Source of the DNA: Mytilus galloprovincialis
Lineage: Eukaryota; Mollusca; Bivalvia; Mytilida; Mytilidae
NCBI RefSeq assembly: GCF_965363235.1
Contig: NC_134845.1
Location: forward strand, 64,695,261 to 64,759,260
DNA: 64,000 bases
Direction of reading: 5' to 3'
In this document: positions 55,887-64,000 of the stretch, piece after piece
Layout: every line of letters starts with the position of its first letter
Position numbering within the stretch: the stretch's first letter is position 1
The notes under the pieces: model-generated
Seen by the model: the letters and a program-made list of their open reading frames with translations, nothing else
What the model was told of the DNA's origin: nothing
The model's database searches: none
Made by a program: the position numbers and the translations under genes

Positions 55887-55944
55887 GTACTACAGTACAT
55901 GTACAATAACATCTCCATGCCTTATATATCATGTACTGTAGTAC
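55887..55944. repeat. 15-bp perfect hairpin within SINE head
   Basis: Arms 55887-55901 and 55930-55944 (GTACTACAGTACATG and reverse), 28-nt loop. In the plus SINE this place holds only ~14 unrelated bases. Confidence 0.8.
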
Positions 55945-56006
55945 GCCGCTAGATTAAAACTGACGAGGAAAGGTAACACACGGCCACTGAAAGCTTTATT
56001 ATTGTA

Positions 56007-56185
56007 GAGCCCAGGTGGTCGTGTGGTCTAGCGGGACGGCTGCAGTGCAGGCGATTTGGTGTCACGATATCACAGTAGCATGGGTTCGAACCCCGGCGAG
56101 GGAAGAACAAAAAATTTGCGAAAGCAAATTTACAGATCTAACATTGTTGGGTTGATGTTTAGACGAGTTGTGTATATATATATAT
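56007..56185 (+). mobile_element. tRNA-type SINE, plus copy
   Basis: Starts GAGCCCAGGTGGTCG. A box TGGTCTAGCGG (56024-56034) and B box GGTTCGAACCC (56083-56093), both matching RNA polymerase III consensus, sit ~49 bp apart as in tRNA-derived SINEs. The body GGAAGAACAAAAAATTTGCG and tail run into TA repeats. The A-B region does not fold as a clean tRNA with a clear anticodon, so it is not called a tRNA gene. Confidence 0.75.
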
Positions 56186-56242
56186 ATAAACGAGTCTAAA
56201 TTGAAACCTATGATTATATATATATATATATATATATATAAA
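56170..56242. repeat. TA dinucleotide repeats at the SINE end
   Basis: Two (TA)n blocks at the 3' end of the plus SINE, consistent with simple-repeat tailing. Confidence 0.8.
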
Positions 56243-56375
56243 TTTCATTAAATTATGTTGAGTGGTTTTAGACAGGAGTTGCAATTATTAGTTTCGGGGT
56301 GGGGGTTTGGGTATGAAAACTATAGACAATTGCCGATATCATATGTCAAGCAGTAAGTCGGTTAGGTTGAGAGTC

Positions 56376-56664
56376 ATGCTGAGTTCACACGTATAATTCG
56401 AATTAGTTTTACGTCCTACAAACGTCAATTCTAATTCGAGTTGCAATTGCGCGTCAAATTCGCTACATACTGTCCTAACGACGTTAACTTTTAAAATTCG
56501 TATAAACAAAAACGTATTTCGAATGCGAATTGGATAATTCGAATTAGCCAATTAGAATCAATTCGAATTAAATAAAAAAGAAGAATGTTTGTACGCGATT
56601 AGCGAATTTGATTCGCATTCGATTCAAATTCAATTCGAATTAAATGTACGTGTGAACGAGGCAT
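56376..56664. mobile_element. 289-bp MITE
   Basis: Ends ATGCTGAGTTCACACGTA and reverse TACGTGTGAACGAGGCAT. Many internal AATTCGAATT blocks. TCA flanks both inner ends, a possible 3-bp duplication. Non-coding. Confidence 0.65.
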
Positions 56665-58335
56665 CAACACAAAATATTATATGAATGATTATAGCCGCTA
56701 CTAGTATACTAACATTCATTACGTACAATAAAGCATGAAACAAAGACAATTACTAGCGAATTTTATTACAAAGAACAGACAACTCTCAATCAGTCAGCTG
56801 ATATACAGACTGTGCTTTCCAACACTCTAATATAAGCCGCTGTTCCGACGAATGAGTATTACACAGAAACATCACGAAGACAGAAAAAAGTATGATCGAA
56901 GTGAAATGAAGATTGTGTACACAATTTCATAACAGAACGCCAAACCTGCCCGCATGCCACAGCACACACACTCTATTATAAGAGAAAGGGGAGAATAACA
57001 AAAAAAAGGAAGAATAAATCACATACATGTCTGTAGTTGTTCAGTTTAATTTATTCTGATATGTTGCTTACATAACATTCTCTGTTCTTCGCGGCTACTG
57101 TACTTAAGAGTACTTAAATTTTCACATTTCATTTATTTTTTTTAAAGCGTCGACTCTTTAGAAATACATAAATCACCCCTTTAGAAATAACTTTATCTGA
57201 TTATCATCGAACCAGAAAGCTTTATAAAGTCACATTTCAAAATAAAAAATCTCGAAAATTTAGTCACAAATATAATATATAAAACGGACTACTCCCAAAA
57301 ATACAGCGTGAATCAATAAAAGAGACAACTATAAAATTCTTTCGTTTTGTCAAACTCTGATATTTTATACCATTTTTCTCTACTCTTTGTAATTTTATTA
57401 TTCATACTGTATTTTTCTAAGTTCCTAGTATGAAATAAATCATTCTTTTTGCTTAAAACTTGTACAAAGGAGTACGTTCAGTAAGACTTCTTTTTGGCCC
57501 CAAAATATATCAGTTTTACAAAATTGTTATAATGTAAACTTTTAGCTATTGATTGGAAAGTATGATACTTCTGCTACATAAATATGGGCTGTTTTTTACA
57601 ACACAATGCGCATATATCTGGTACTAGCATCATGAAGACATGCTAAATTAATGAAATCTTCACAATTTTAGCATTTGTCTTAAATGGAAGTGACCGTATT
57701 CGTGTTCATTCTTTATATTTCATTTTTGAAAAAAACTATCTGAAAAGTGGCATATTATGGCATGGTTGATAGATTTTTCATATTTAAGCTTGAATATGAG
57801 CGTCTGAAATGACTAAATCAGTATCGACTGATGTAGACACATCAGATGAACCTGAAATTTGACGCCAAAATGGGCCCTTACCGGACCTACTCCTTTCATA
57901 TTATTAATAAATCGATCGACCGAAATAAATCCCAACTCAAAGACACCAATTTATTCTGATAGGTACATAGCGAAATGTTTTCGAGACGTTGTGCTGCTTT
58001 ACGATCTGTCACAAGTTTGTCACAGCTCATGTTTCATAAACGACGACGTCATAGACGAGGAGAATACACAACAACGAAAACATAACAAAAAAAAATGTTC
58101 ATCCGAACAGAAAGTTAACATAGATAATCAAACGAATTAATAAAACATAATAAGGAAAAATCTGCTTAGTTTTAATTCTGTTTTACATTTCTTGTTGACT
58201 TACACATAGATTTGCTAAAACGCTCAACATTCATATCGTCCAATTTTTTGGTTATTGTGTGATCTCGAAATAAACGATGGATTTTCATTAACATTTCAGC
58301 GATGATTTTTTCGGGGAATGGTATATTTTTGTCTT
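56665..58335. other. Spacer
   Basis: No supported gene. A 93-codon frame at 57.86-58.14 kb starts at TTG, not ATG, and shows no motif. Confidence 0.35.
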
Positions 58336-58339
58336 TAAA

Positions 58340-59125
58340 TTGTGTACTATAATAATAATAAAAGAACAGATTATGATCAACAAATGTGTTGTTATTTCAT
58401 ATATGAATATCATTTTTTATTCCAATGTGTTAAATTTAATGATGACCGTAATCATCTATTTCAAAAGATAACTAAAAGTTGCCCCAATTTTTTAACTCTT
58501 AACGCAAGAGATAAACTGATATGGCTTATGAACACAGAAGATAAGTCTATTCTCACTGCTGCATGTAAATTTATTTCGAAAAATTGTTAATGATGTGGCT
58601 TTCTTGTCTGCTTCAGACACGAGGAGGACTGTGTAAACACCACAGCTCCTTGAGTACCGCCCCTTGGTGTCTGTTGCAGTAGGGAAACCTACACTATTCT
58701 CAATACCTATTTACTGCAGTACATGTTATTTGCTGTGAATATAAATGAACTTTTTCCATTTGTGTTTGTTTTTCTGCATCAGATACGAGGAGGATTGTTA
58801 GAGCTTTTAAGATCACAATCCTAGAGCATCGTCCATTGGTGTCTGTTACAGCTAAACAATCATTTATTTTAAATTTTTACATTTTCAGCAAAATATTATA
58901 AAATCAAGTAAATAAATAAATGGGGTTTGCCACATCTCTGGAGTAGCAACTCTCAACTACCTTTTTATTTAACAAATAATACCTGTATGACTATTTCAAT
59001 AGTTTATTTTACAATCTATGTAAAATACTGTATGTCGTATCAATTATATATGTTATGTGTATATGCCCCTCTGGGGACCTAATTTGGAAAATAAAATTTA
59101 TCTTATCTTATCTTATCTTATATAA
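58340..59125 (+). pseudogene. 5'-truncated LINE 3' end with TTATC tail
   Basis: ORF2 C-terminus: E-Y-H-F-L-F-Q-C, F-L-T-L-N-A-R-D-K-L, A-C-K-F-I (stop at 58590). The 3' region holds a ~75-bp block twice (58605-58680 and 58777-58853, CAGA(C/T)ACGAGGAGGA ... TTGGTGTCTGTT) and ends TTTGGAAAATAAAATTTATC plus TTATC repeats. Such simple tails are usual for CR1/L2-like LINEs. Confidence 0.82.
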
Positions 59126-60560
59126 CAATTTTCATATTCTGGATGCAGGAATTTTCTAAAACCTTAGATTGCATATATATGAAGCTTCGTAGGCATTGTC
59201 TGGAAATGCTCGAAATAGACCGCGGTTCTACCAATAATTCAGGCATAAAAAATGAACAAAATAGGAAACAAACAAAAAATACTTCATAGAGTTTTGCAGC
59301 AGTAGTCGGAAATCTATATAATCCGATACACCCATCCCCCTACCCCCTCCCCCCCCCCCAAAAAAACGGGGGGAAATAACAGAAAGGGAGAGTAATGAAA
59401 TGTAAGTAGGTAGCAGTTAGCATTTCCAAATTTTTTCTCATCAATCCTTAAGCTGGTTATTTTGTGGCGTAAAGCTAGCCTACTTTAGAGGGGTTACAGG
59501 GGGGGGGGGGGCTCGTTCTTTTTGTTTGAAAAACTTGGTTGATAATTTTTGAGAATGCCCCAAGTATGACTGGAGTAGGTCCCCTCCAATGCAGTCAGTG
59601 GGCTCCTCGTATGAAAATTTCTGGATCCACCACTGATTACCTATAGAAATTCATATTTTTAACACTAAGTTCAGAACTGCTACTTCGTTTGCAACTTGTT
59701 GATCTTAAAGATGCAGACACAAGTAAACAAAGATGTTTTTAACAATCATGTACCACGGCATACATATATTCAGGATTAAATATAACATTTCTTAAAATTC
59801 ATTCTAGTGTTATACGATTCATTTATTTCTTTTGAAGAGGTACACTTGTTGACAATCATCGCAATCTGGTCTACTTTAATCAGTATATCAGTGTCGTTTG
59901 TTACAAAAGTGGGGCGAAAAATAACAAGAGGGCGAGTCAAATGTAGCATGGTTATTGATAGATCATGATACAAGGAGAATATTCACGAAAAGACATAATA
60001 AGATCTACTTGTTTTGTATAATTATTATCAGTTAACAATACAATGAAAAAAAAAAAAATTGCACAAATTTTCTGAACACCAGACTTTTTATCAATTTTCT
60101 GTGAATAATATTGATAATTTTTAAATGGCGCGATTGTTTAATATCATTGTTGCTAAAGCAATAAAAACGGGATGAAATGATTATTTTTCTGTTTTCTTTC
60201 GTTCCAAACATCAGCAAAAACATTTAATTAACCACAAGCAGACATTTGAAATATATATTTTACTGCATAAAACATTGGTAAATAAATTATTAGCATAATG
60301 ATGGAAATGTCATCTGACTGAAATACAGATAAACACATTGTCGAAACCCTTCTTTCGCAGCGCCTGGAAGTTTTATCCTTCCGTCTTTAGCTTGTATGTT
60401 AAACGCCCTGAATAAAAATATATATTTTTACCACAGCAACACTCACCATAGTGGTCTAATCACAATTTTTTCAGATGCAAAAACACAAATTGTCGTGACG
60501 GCCATTTTGGTTCATTGTTATGAGAGTAGCAACGGGGGTGCTCTCTATCACGTCCGCGTT
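59126..60560. other. 5' flank of the protamine-like gene
   Basis: Contains a G/C homopolymer cluster (59.34-59.37 and 59.50 kb) and the inverted end of the CAGTGGCGGATCC-type repeat (59.53-59.64 kb). TGACG half-sites lie near 60.50 kb. No other gene recognised. Confidence 0.4.
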
Positions 60561-60567
60561 CAAAAAA

Positions 60568-60599
60568 TATAAACAAACGAGTTGTCTGTCCCAGCATCA
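60568..60599 (+). promoter_or_regulatory. TATA box and initiator of the protamine-like gene
   Basis: TATAAA at 60568-60573; initiator TCAGTCTT with A at 60599, 31 bases downstream. This predicts a 5' leader of only 25 bases, as in histone genes. Confidence 0.65.
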
Positions 60600-60623
60600 G
60601 TCTTGTATCACCCAACAAGAAGG

Positions 60624-60938
60624 ATGCCAAGCCCAACTCGTCGTTCATCCAAGTCCAGGTCCAAAAGCAGGAGCAGGAGCAGGTCAGCCTCCGCCTCCCC
60701 CGGAAAGGCAGCAAAACGTGCTCGTTCCAAGACCCCAAGAAGGGGAAAGAAAAGGGCAAGGTCTCCATCCAAAAAAGCAAGAAGGAGGTCTAGGTCTACC
60801 AAGAAGACAGCAGCTAAGAGGAGGAAGAGGTCCTCATCACCAAAGAAAAGGAGGTCTGCTGGAAAGAGGAGAGTAAGAGCAAAGAAAGGAGGAAAGAGAA
60901 GGAGGTCAAGGGGAAAGAAAGCCGCAGCAAAGAAATAA
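60624..60938 (+). CDS. PL-III: Sperm protamine-like protein, Mytilus PL-III (phi2B) type
   Basis: 104 codons from the first ATG; the longer frame from 60582 begins at TTG and is not used. The protein is about half Lys and Arg (51 of 104), rich in Ser, Ala and Pro, with no Asp, Glu or Cys. It begins P-S-P-T-R-R-S-S, then an (R/K-S)n run, S-P-x-K blocks typical of H1-like tails, and a Lys/Arg-rich end (G-K-K-A-A-A-K-K). It binds DNA in the sperm nucleus, replacing histones together with PL-II and PL-IV. No winged-helix is present, as expected for PL-III. Intronless, with TATA, initiator, a short leader and a histone-type stem-loop 36 bases after the stop. The S-P sites are candidates for phosphorylation. 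No other PL gene in the window. The sequence match is from recognition, not a search. Confidence 0.88.
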   Translation: MPSPTRRSSKSRSKSRSRSRSASASPGKAAKRARSKTPRRGKKRARSPSKKARRRSRSTKKTAAKRRKRSSSPKKRRSAGKRRVRAKKGGKRRRSRGKKAAAKK

Positions 60939-60974
60939 GACATGTAGCTGACGACCGCTAGTTTGCCACACAAC

Positions 60975-60990
60975 GGCCCTTTTAAGGGCC
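60975..60990 (+). promoter_or_regulatory. Histone-type 3' stem-loop
   Basis: GGCCCT-TTTA-AGGGCC: a perfect 6-bp stem with 4-base loop, fitting the replication-dependent histone mRNA signal. CAAAAAGAA about 13 bases later could be the U7-binding downstream element. Confidence 0.75.
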
Positions 60991-61084
60991 AACCATATTT
61001 TTCAAAAAGAATTTAGATTTTGTTACATTAGTTCGTATAACCTAATAATTACAAGTTAAAAACGACGCCTAAAACAAAAGATAA

Positions 61085-61395
61085 AACGTAAAACAACCCC
61101 TGTACAAATTAAAGGTACTGTAAAACATAAAACCCCTGTAGATTTGTGTATAATTTAAAGGCAAAGCAAAGAACCTCTGCACAAATTAAAGGTAAAACAA
61201 AACTCCTGTACAAATTAAAGGTAAAGCAGAGAACCCTTGTACAAATTAAAGGCAAAACATAGAACCCGTTTGCAAATTAAAGGCAAAACATAGAACTCCT
61301 GAACAAACCAATATAAAACATAAAACACCTTTACAAATGAAAGGCAAAACATAGAACCTATGGGCAAATTAAAGGCAAAAAACAAAACCCCTCAG
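61085..61395 (+). repeat. ~30-bp minisatellite downstream of PL-III
   Basis: AAATTAAAGG(C/T)AAA recurs at about 61106, 61152, 61183, 61212, 61243 and 61274, mostly 29-31 bp apart, each with AACCCCTGTACA-like filler. About nine degenerate units. Confidence 0.85.
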
Positions 61396-62120
61396 TAATC
61401 ATTATATAAACTTGCATCTCCTTCTACCACCAAAAAAAATCTTTTTCCCCAACACCCCAACAGGAAACACGAAAAGAATTTCGCGTCACTTTAAATCTGT
61501 ATATCAAAATTCACAAATTCCAATAATTACAACAACAAAAATAACAAAAAATAAAAATAATAAGTAGCGGGTTATTTAACAGTGTGCACCACATTTTTTT
61601 ATGTTATTTCGAATAGACAGAAAAAATATTACAGTCATTTCTTATAATTTAATTCTAAATTCCGTAGAAAACCATGAAAAAACGTTCATGACGTCACGGT
61701 CACATGACTAATTTATGTCTATGGGCTCATAACAAAATAACGTCAGCCAATCAGAAGACGCGTTACATCCAAAATTAAATTATATCTAAATAATAAAATA
61801 TTGAACAACTTCAGAAAATTATATTCCCTTCCAAATCTATTTTGCTTATCCAAATCTAATTCCTTTAATTTTCCACCATAAACACAATTATATTGTTTCC
61901 TTTTATCCAATGTTGTTTTTTTTCATTACGAAGTTCCTAACAGTAATTTTTGAAAAAATATGAATATGTTTCAAACTTTTCTTTTTTATCATTGCTGAAT
62001 TGAAAACGAGAAGCTTTTGTTATTCTTTTCCAAAAAGAAATATATAGATTCCTACACTGCAACAAGTGTATTCCGATATTTCTCCACTCGAGACAGTTAA
62101 ATTTTATTATTTAAAGCGCG
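61396..62120. other. Spacer
   Basis: A/T-rich, no gene recognised. Confidence 0.35.
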
Positions 62121-62127
62121 AGGCTCA

Positions 62128-62255
62128 CTGACTTTGCTGTATGGGTTTTTGCTCATTGTTGAAGCCTTGTAGTGACCTTTGGCTGTTAATGCTATGTCAT
62201 TAGGTCTCTGATTAAAATTGTCACATTGGTAATTATAGTTACATGTTCTATTATT
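62128..62255 (-). repeat. Dispersed repeat family B, diverged
   Basis: CTCACTGACTTTGCTGTATG ... GCTCATTGTTGAAGCC ... TTGTCACATTGGTAATTATA. Confidence 0.55.
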
Positions 62256-62511
62256 TATATTTCAACCAGATAGAATGCGAAATTTGCCTCCCCAAAATAG
62301 TTAGTAATCCATGTATAGTTTAAACTATATTAATTTAACTCGCCCTTAACAAAACAGACCTCTCTTTTCTTCCTTTTTCTCGTCTATAATCAAAGAAAAA
62401 TATCCATTCATGGGGGTTTGGATGGAAATTATGTTTTTAATTTTAAAATTTTGTATTCTTCCCATTGTCTTTGTTTTTGTATTTCACTTTTTTGGTTTCT
62501 TCTTTATCTCT

Positions 62512-62577
62512 ATTCTTTTAGTGCCATCAAGAACATTACATCCAATTCTTTTAGTGCCATCAAGAACATTACATCCA
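62512..62577 (+). repeat. 33-bp perfect tandem duplication
   Basis: ATTCTTTTAGTGCCATCAAG...ACATCCA occurs twice in a row with no change, so it is recent. Confidence 0.9.
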
Positions 62578-63055
62578 ATTCTTTTTAACGATTCCAGGTA
62601 CACAAATCAATGAGATATGAATACTGATGAGCTCATGTACATGTGTGTAACAACACAAAAACATAACCAGATTAAAAAAGTACAATTTCACGCTAAAAAT
62701 GTTTTAAAACATTTTCTAATCAGTTGAGATTTGCATACAGTTTCTTTAATATCGTGTTTCAATTTCGATCCCCACCCGCCCTTTTTCATCTGAAGTATTT
62801 TTCATTCGGAAAATGTATGTCCTTCTAAATACTGCACACATTCATCATGATAAATATTCTGTTTGTCTGTAACAGATTAAATCATTTTATAAATCTTACA
62901 AGTGTGGACACAGATGAGTGTGGATAGTATGTATGGATGTTTGACAGTGTCTTATGACAAAATGAGTTCTATGTTTTTTTCTATATGGTGTTATTAACTA
63001 TGTTGCACGATGACAACCAATCTGAGCATTATGAGTGTTATTTATTAAATTTTTT

Positions 63056-63420
63056 ATGCCCCCACCTACAATAGTAGATAGGCATTATGTTTTCTGGTCT
63101 GTGGGTCCGTTCGTTCGTTTGTCCCGCTTTAGGTTAAAGTTTTTGGTCAAGGTAGTTTTTGATGAAGCTGAAGTCCAATCAACTCGAAACTTAGTACACA
63201 TGTTCATTATGATATGATCTTTCTAATTTATAGCCAAATTAGACTTTTGACCCCAATTTCACGGTCCATTAAACATAGAAAATGGAAGTGGGAGTTTCAG
63301 GTTAAAGTTTTTGGTCAAAGTAGTTTTTGATGAAGCTGAATTCCAATCAACTTGAAACTTACTACACTTGTTGCATATGATATGATCTTTCTAATTTCAA
63401 AACTCATAACTGCTCCAAAA
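63056..63420 (-). mobile_element. Pearl-like element, inverted copy, two core units
   Basis: Right end TATGCCCCCACC, microsatellite remnant CCGTTCGTTCGTTTG, cores with AGGTTAAAGTTTTTGGTCAA at 63131 and 63299 (168 bp apart). The far (left) end is not found, so it may be truncated near 63420. Confidence 0.65.
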
Positions 63421-64000
63421 GTAATCTGATAGAATTTCAAGCATTTTAAGCCAATATTATCAACATCTACTAATGAGTCTTAATATGTCTACATATCTAA
63501 AAAGTCATAGTATTCAAAAGGTAATGCAAAATTATTCCTTTTCATTTTTTTTGTTATATGGATACACATTTGAGTGATACATGTACCAATACAATATTTG
63601 TTGTGGTATGAAAGTGCAGTAATTAGCATTTACTGTAACTATGTTAATTCACACAAATTGAAAAATAAACAAATGAATGGACCAGATGCTCCGCAGAGCC
63701 CAGCTTTATACGACTGCAGAGGTCGAAGCCTGAACAGTTGGGGCTAGTATTGACACAACATTCAAGCTGGAAACAGCTCTGAGTTTGAATTGTGATTAAA
63801 TAGATGACACAGCTTAGGTTTCTGACACAGAATGAATGTGGTCTAATGAACTTAAATATTTGTTTTGCTTTTGTGTTAGGAGCAATTCACTATGCTGCTG
63901 AATATTAATCCTTTCAAACAAAAATATCTAAAGAAATTTTCTTTTTAATTTCTGAAATGAGAAACATTTAGAGGAGACAAACTTCAGTTAAGAGATCAGA
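63421..64000. other. Spacer to window end
   Basis: Includes GCTCCGCAGAGCCCAGCTTTATACGACTGCAGAGGTCGAAGC (as GCTCCGCAGAGCCCAGC and CGACTGCAGAGGTCG blocks), which looks repeat-like, but no second copy is in this window. No gene recognised. Confidence 0.35.

Larger units (their letters stand above)
54785..55960 (-). mobile_element. tRNA-type SINE, minus copy, split by a 970-bp insertion
   Basis: Tail part 54785-54836 (reverse of ACATTGTTGGGTTGATG...GACGAGTTGT), head part from 55807 (reverse of TTTGCGAAAGCAAA, the GGTTCGAA(T/C)CCC B box and a TCTAGCGG A-box-like segment). The joined ends match 56100-56175 of the plus copy exactly at the break. A 15-bp-arm hairpin replaces the middle of the tRNA-like region. 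Confidence 0.75.

Noticed and set aside
56007-56110. Possible tRNA gene
   Set aside because: A and B boxes are good, but the arms do not pair as a tRNA and the sequence continues as a SINE with a second copy nearby.
57859-58140. 93-codon frame
   Set aside because: No ATG start, no motif, no splice sites; polar residues follow from A-rich sequence.
60582-60938. Longer protamine-like frame of 118 codons
   Set aside because: It begins at TTG. The predicted mRNA start (60599) lies inside it, so the ATG at 60624 is used.
60460-60973. Open frames overlapping the PL-III gene on other frames and strand
   Set aside because: They are shadows caused by the biased AGR/AAR codons of the protamine-like gene.

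Overview
This is a eukaryotic, A/T-rich, repeat-dense window that looks like a bivalve mollusc, most likely a mussel of the genus Mytilus. The clearest sign is an intronless gene at 60.6 kb for a sperm-nuclear protamine-like protein of the Mytilus PL-III (phi2B) type. The many dispersed repeats, SINE and LINE tails, and pearl-like elements with tandem cores and ACGG microsatellites also fit a bivalve. Host genes are few and split by repeat-filled introns, so most were found by joining exons by eye from splice sites and phase. No tool was run; all homology calls are from recognised motifs.

Layout. 0-4 kb: a LINE on the minus strand whose coiled-coil ORF1, RRM-like region and endonuclease/RT lie almost in one frame, then a fragment of a second LINE on the plus strand. 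4-13 kb: repeats and a small secreted cysteine-rich (PAN/apple-like) gene at 6.4 kb; its paralogue is at 31.4 kb. 13.3-26.1 kb (minus): a gene for a discoidin-like (FBXL4-type) domain, in four exons plus a second version of its 5'-most visible exon. Its introns hold two copies of a TTAA-type element, one carrying an 867-bp insertion of tandem 191-bp units, and a broken BEL/Pao gag-pol. 26.9-27.3 kb: a 442-bp palindrome. 27.86-30.82 kb: a 3-kb element with ~280-bp terminal inverted repeats in which the repeat itself carries a start codon and splice donor, joined in phase to an internal zinc-finger exon. 32.6-34.7 kb: a ~63-bp satellite with 628-bp higher-order periodicity, interrupted by a pearl-like element. 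36-41 kb: repeats and palindromes. 41.45-45.37 kb (plus): a three-exon gene for a secreted Ly6/uPAR (three-finger) protein. 45.5-54 kb: LINE remnants, a second TTAA element, minisatellites. 54.8-56.2 kb: an inverted pair of tRNA-type SINEs, one split by a 970-bp TIR element at AAA|TTT with no target duplication (Spy-like), itself carrying a foldback element with 10-bp direct repeats. 58.3-59.1 kb: a LINE 3' end. 60.57-60.99 kb: the protamine-like gene with TATA, initiator and a histone-type 3' stem-loop. The rest is intergenic A/T-rich DNA and repeats.

The host genes do not form an operon or an obvious pathway: two or three encode small secreted or extracellular domains, one a sperm chromatin protein. 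The main interest is in mobile-element biology: two insertions whose exact empty sites are visible in a sister copy inside the window, and an element that seems to carry its first exon in its terminal repeats.
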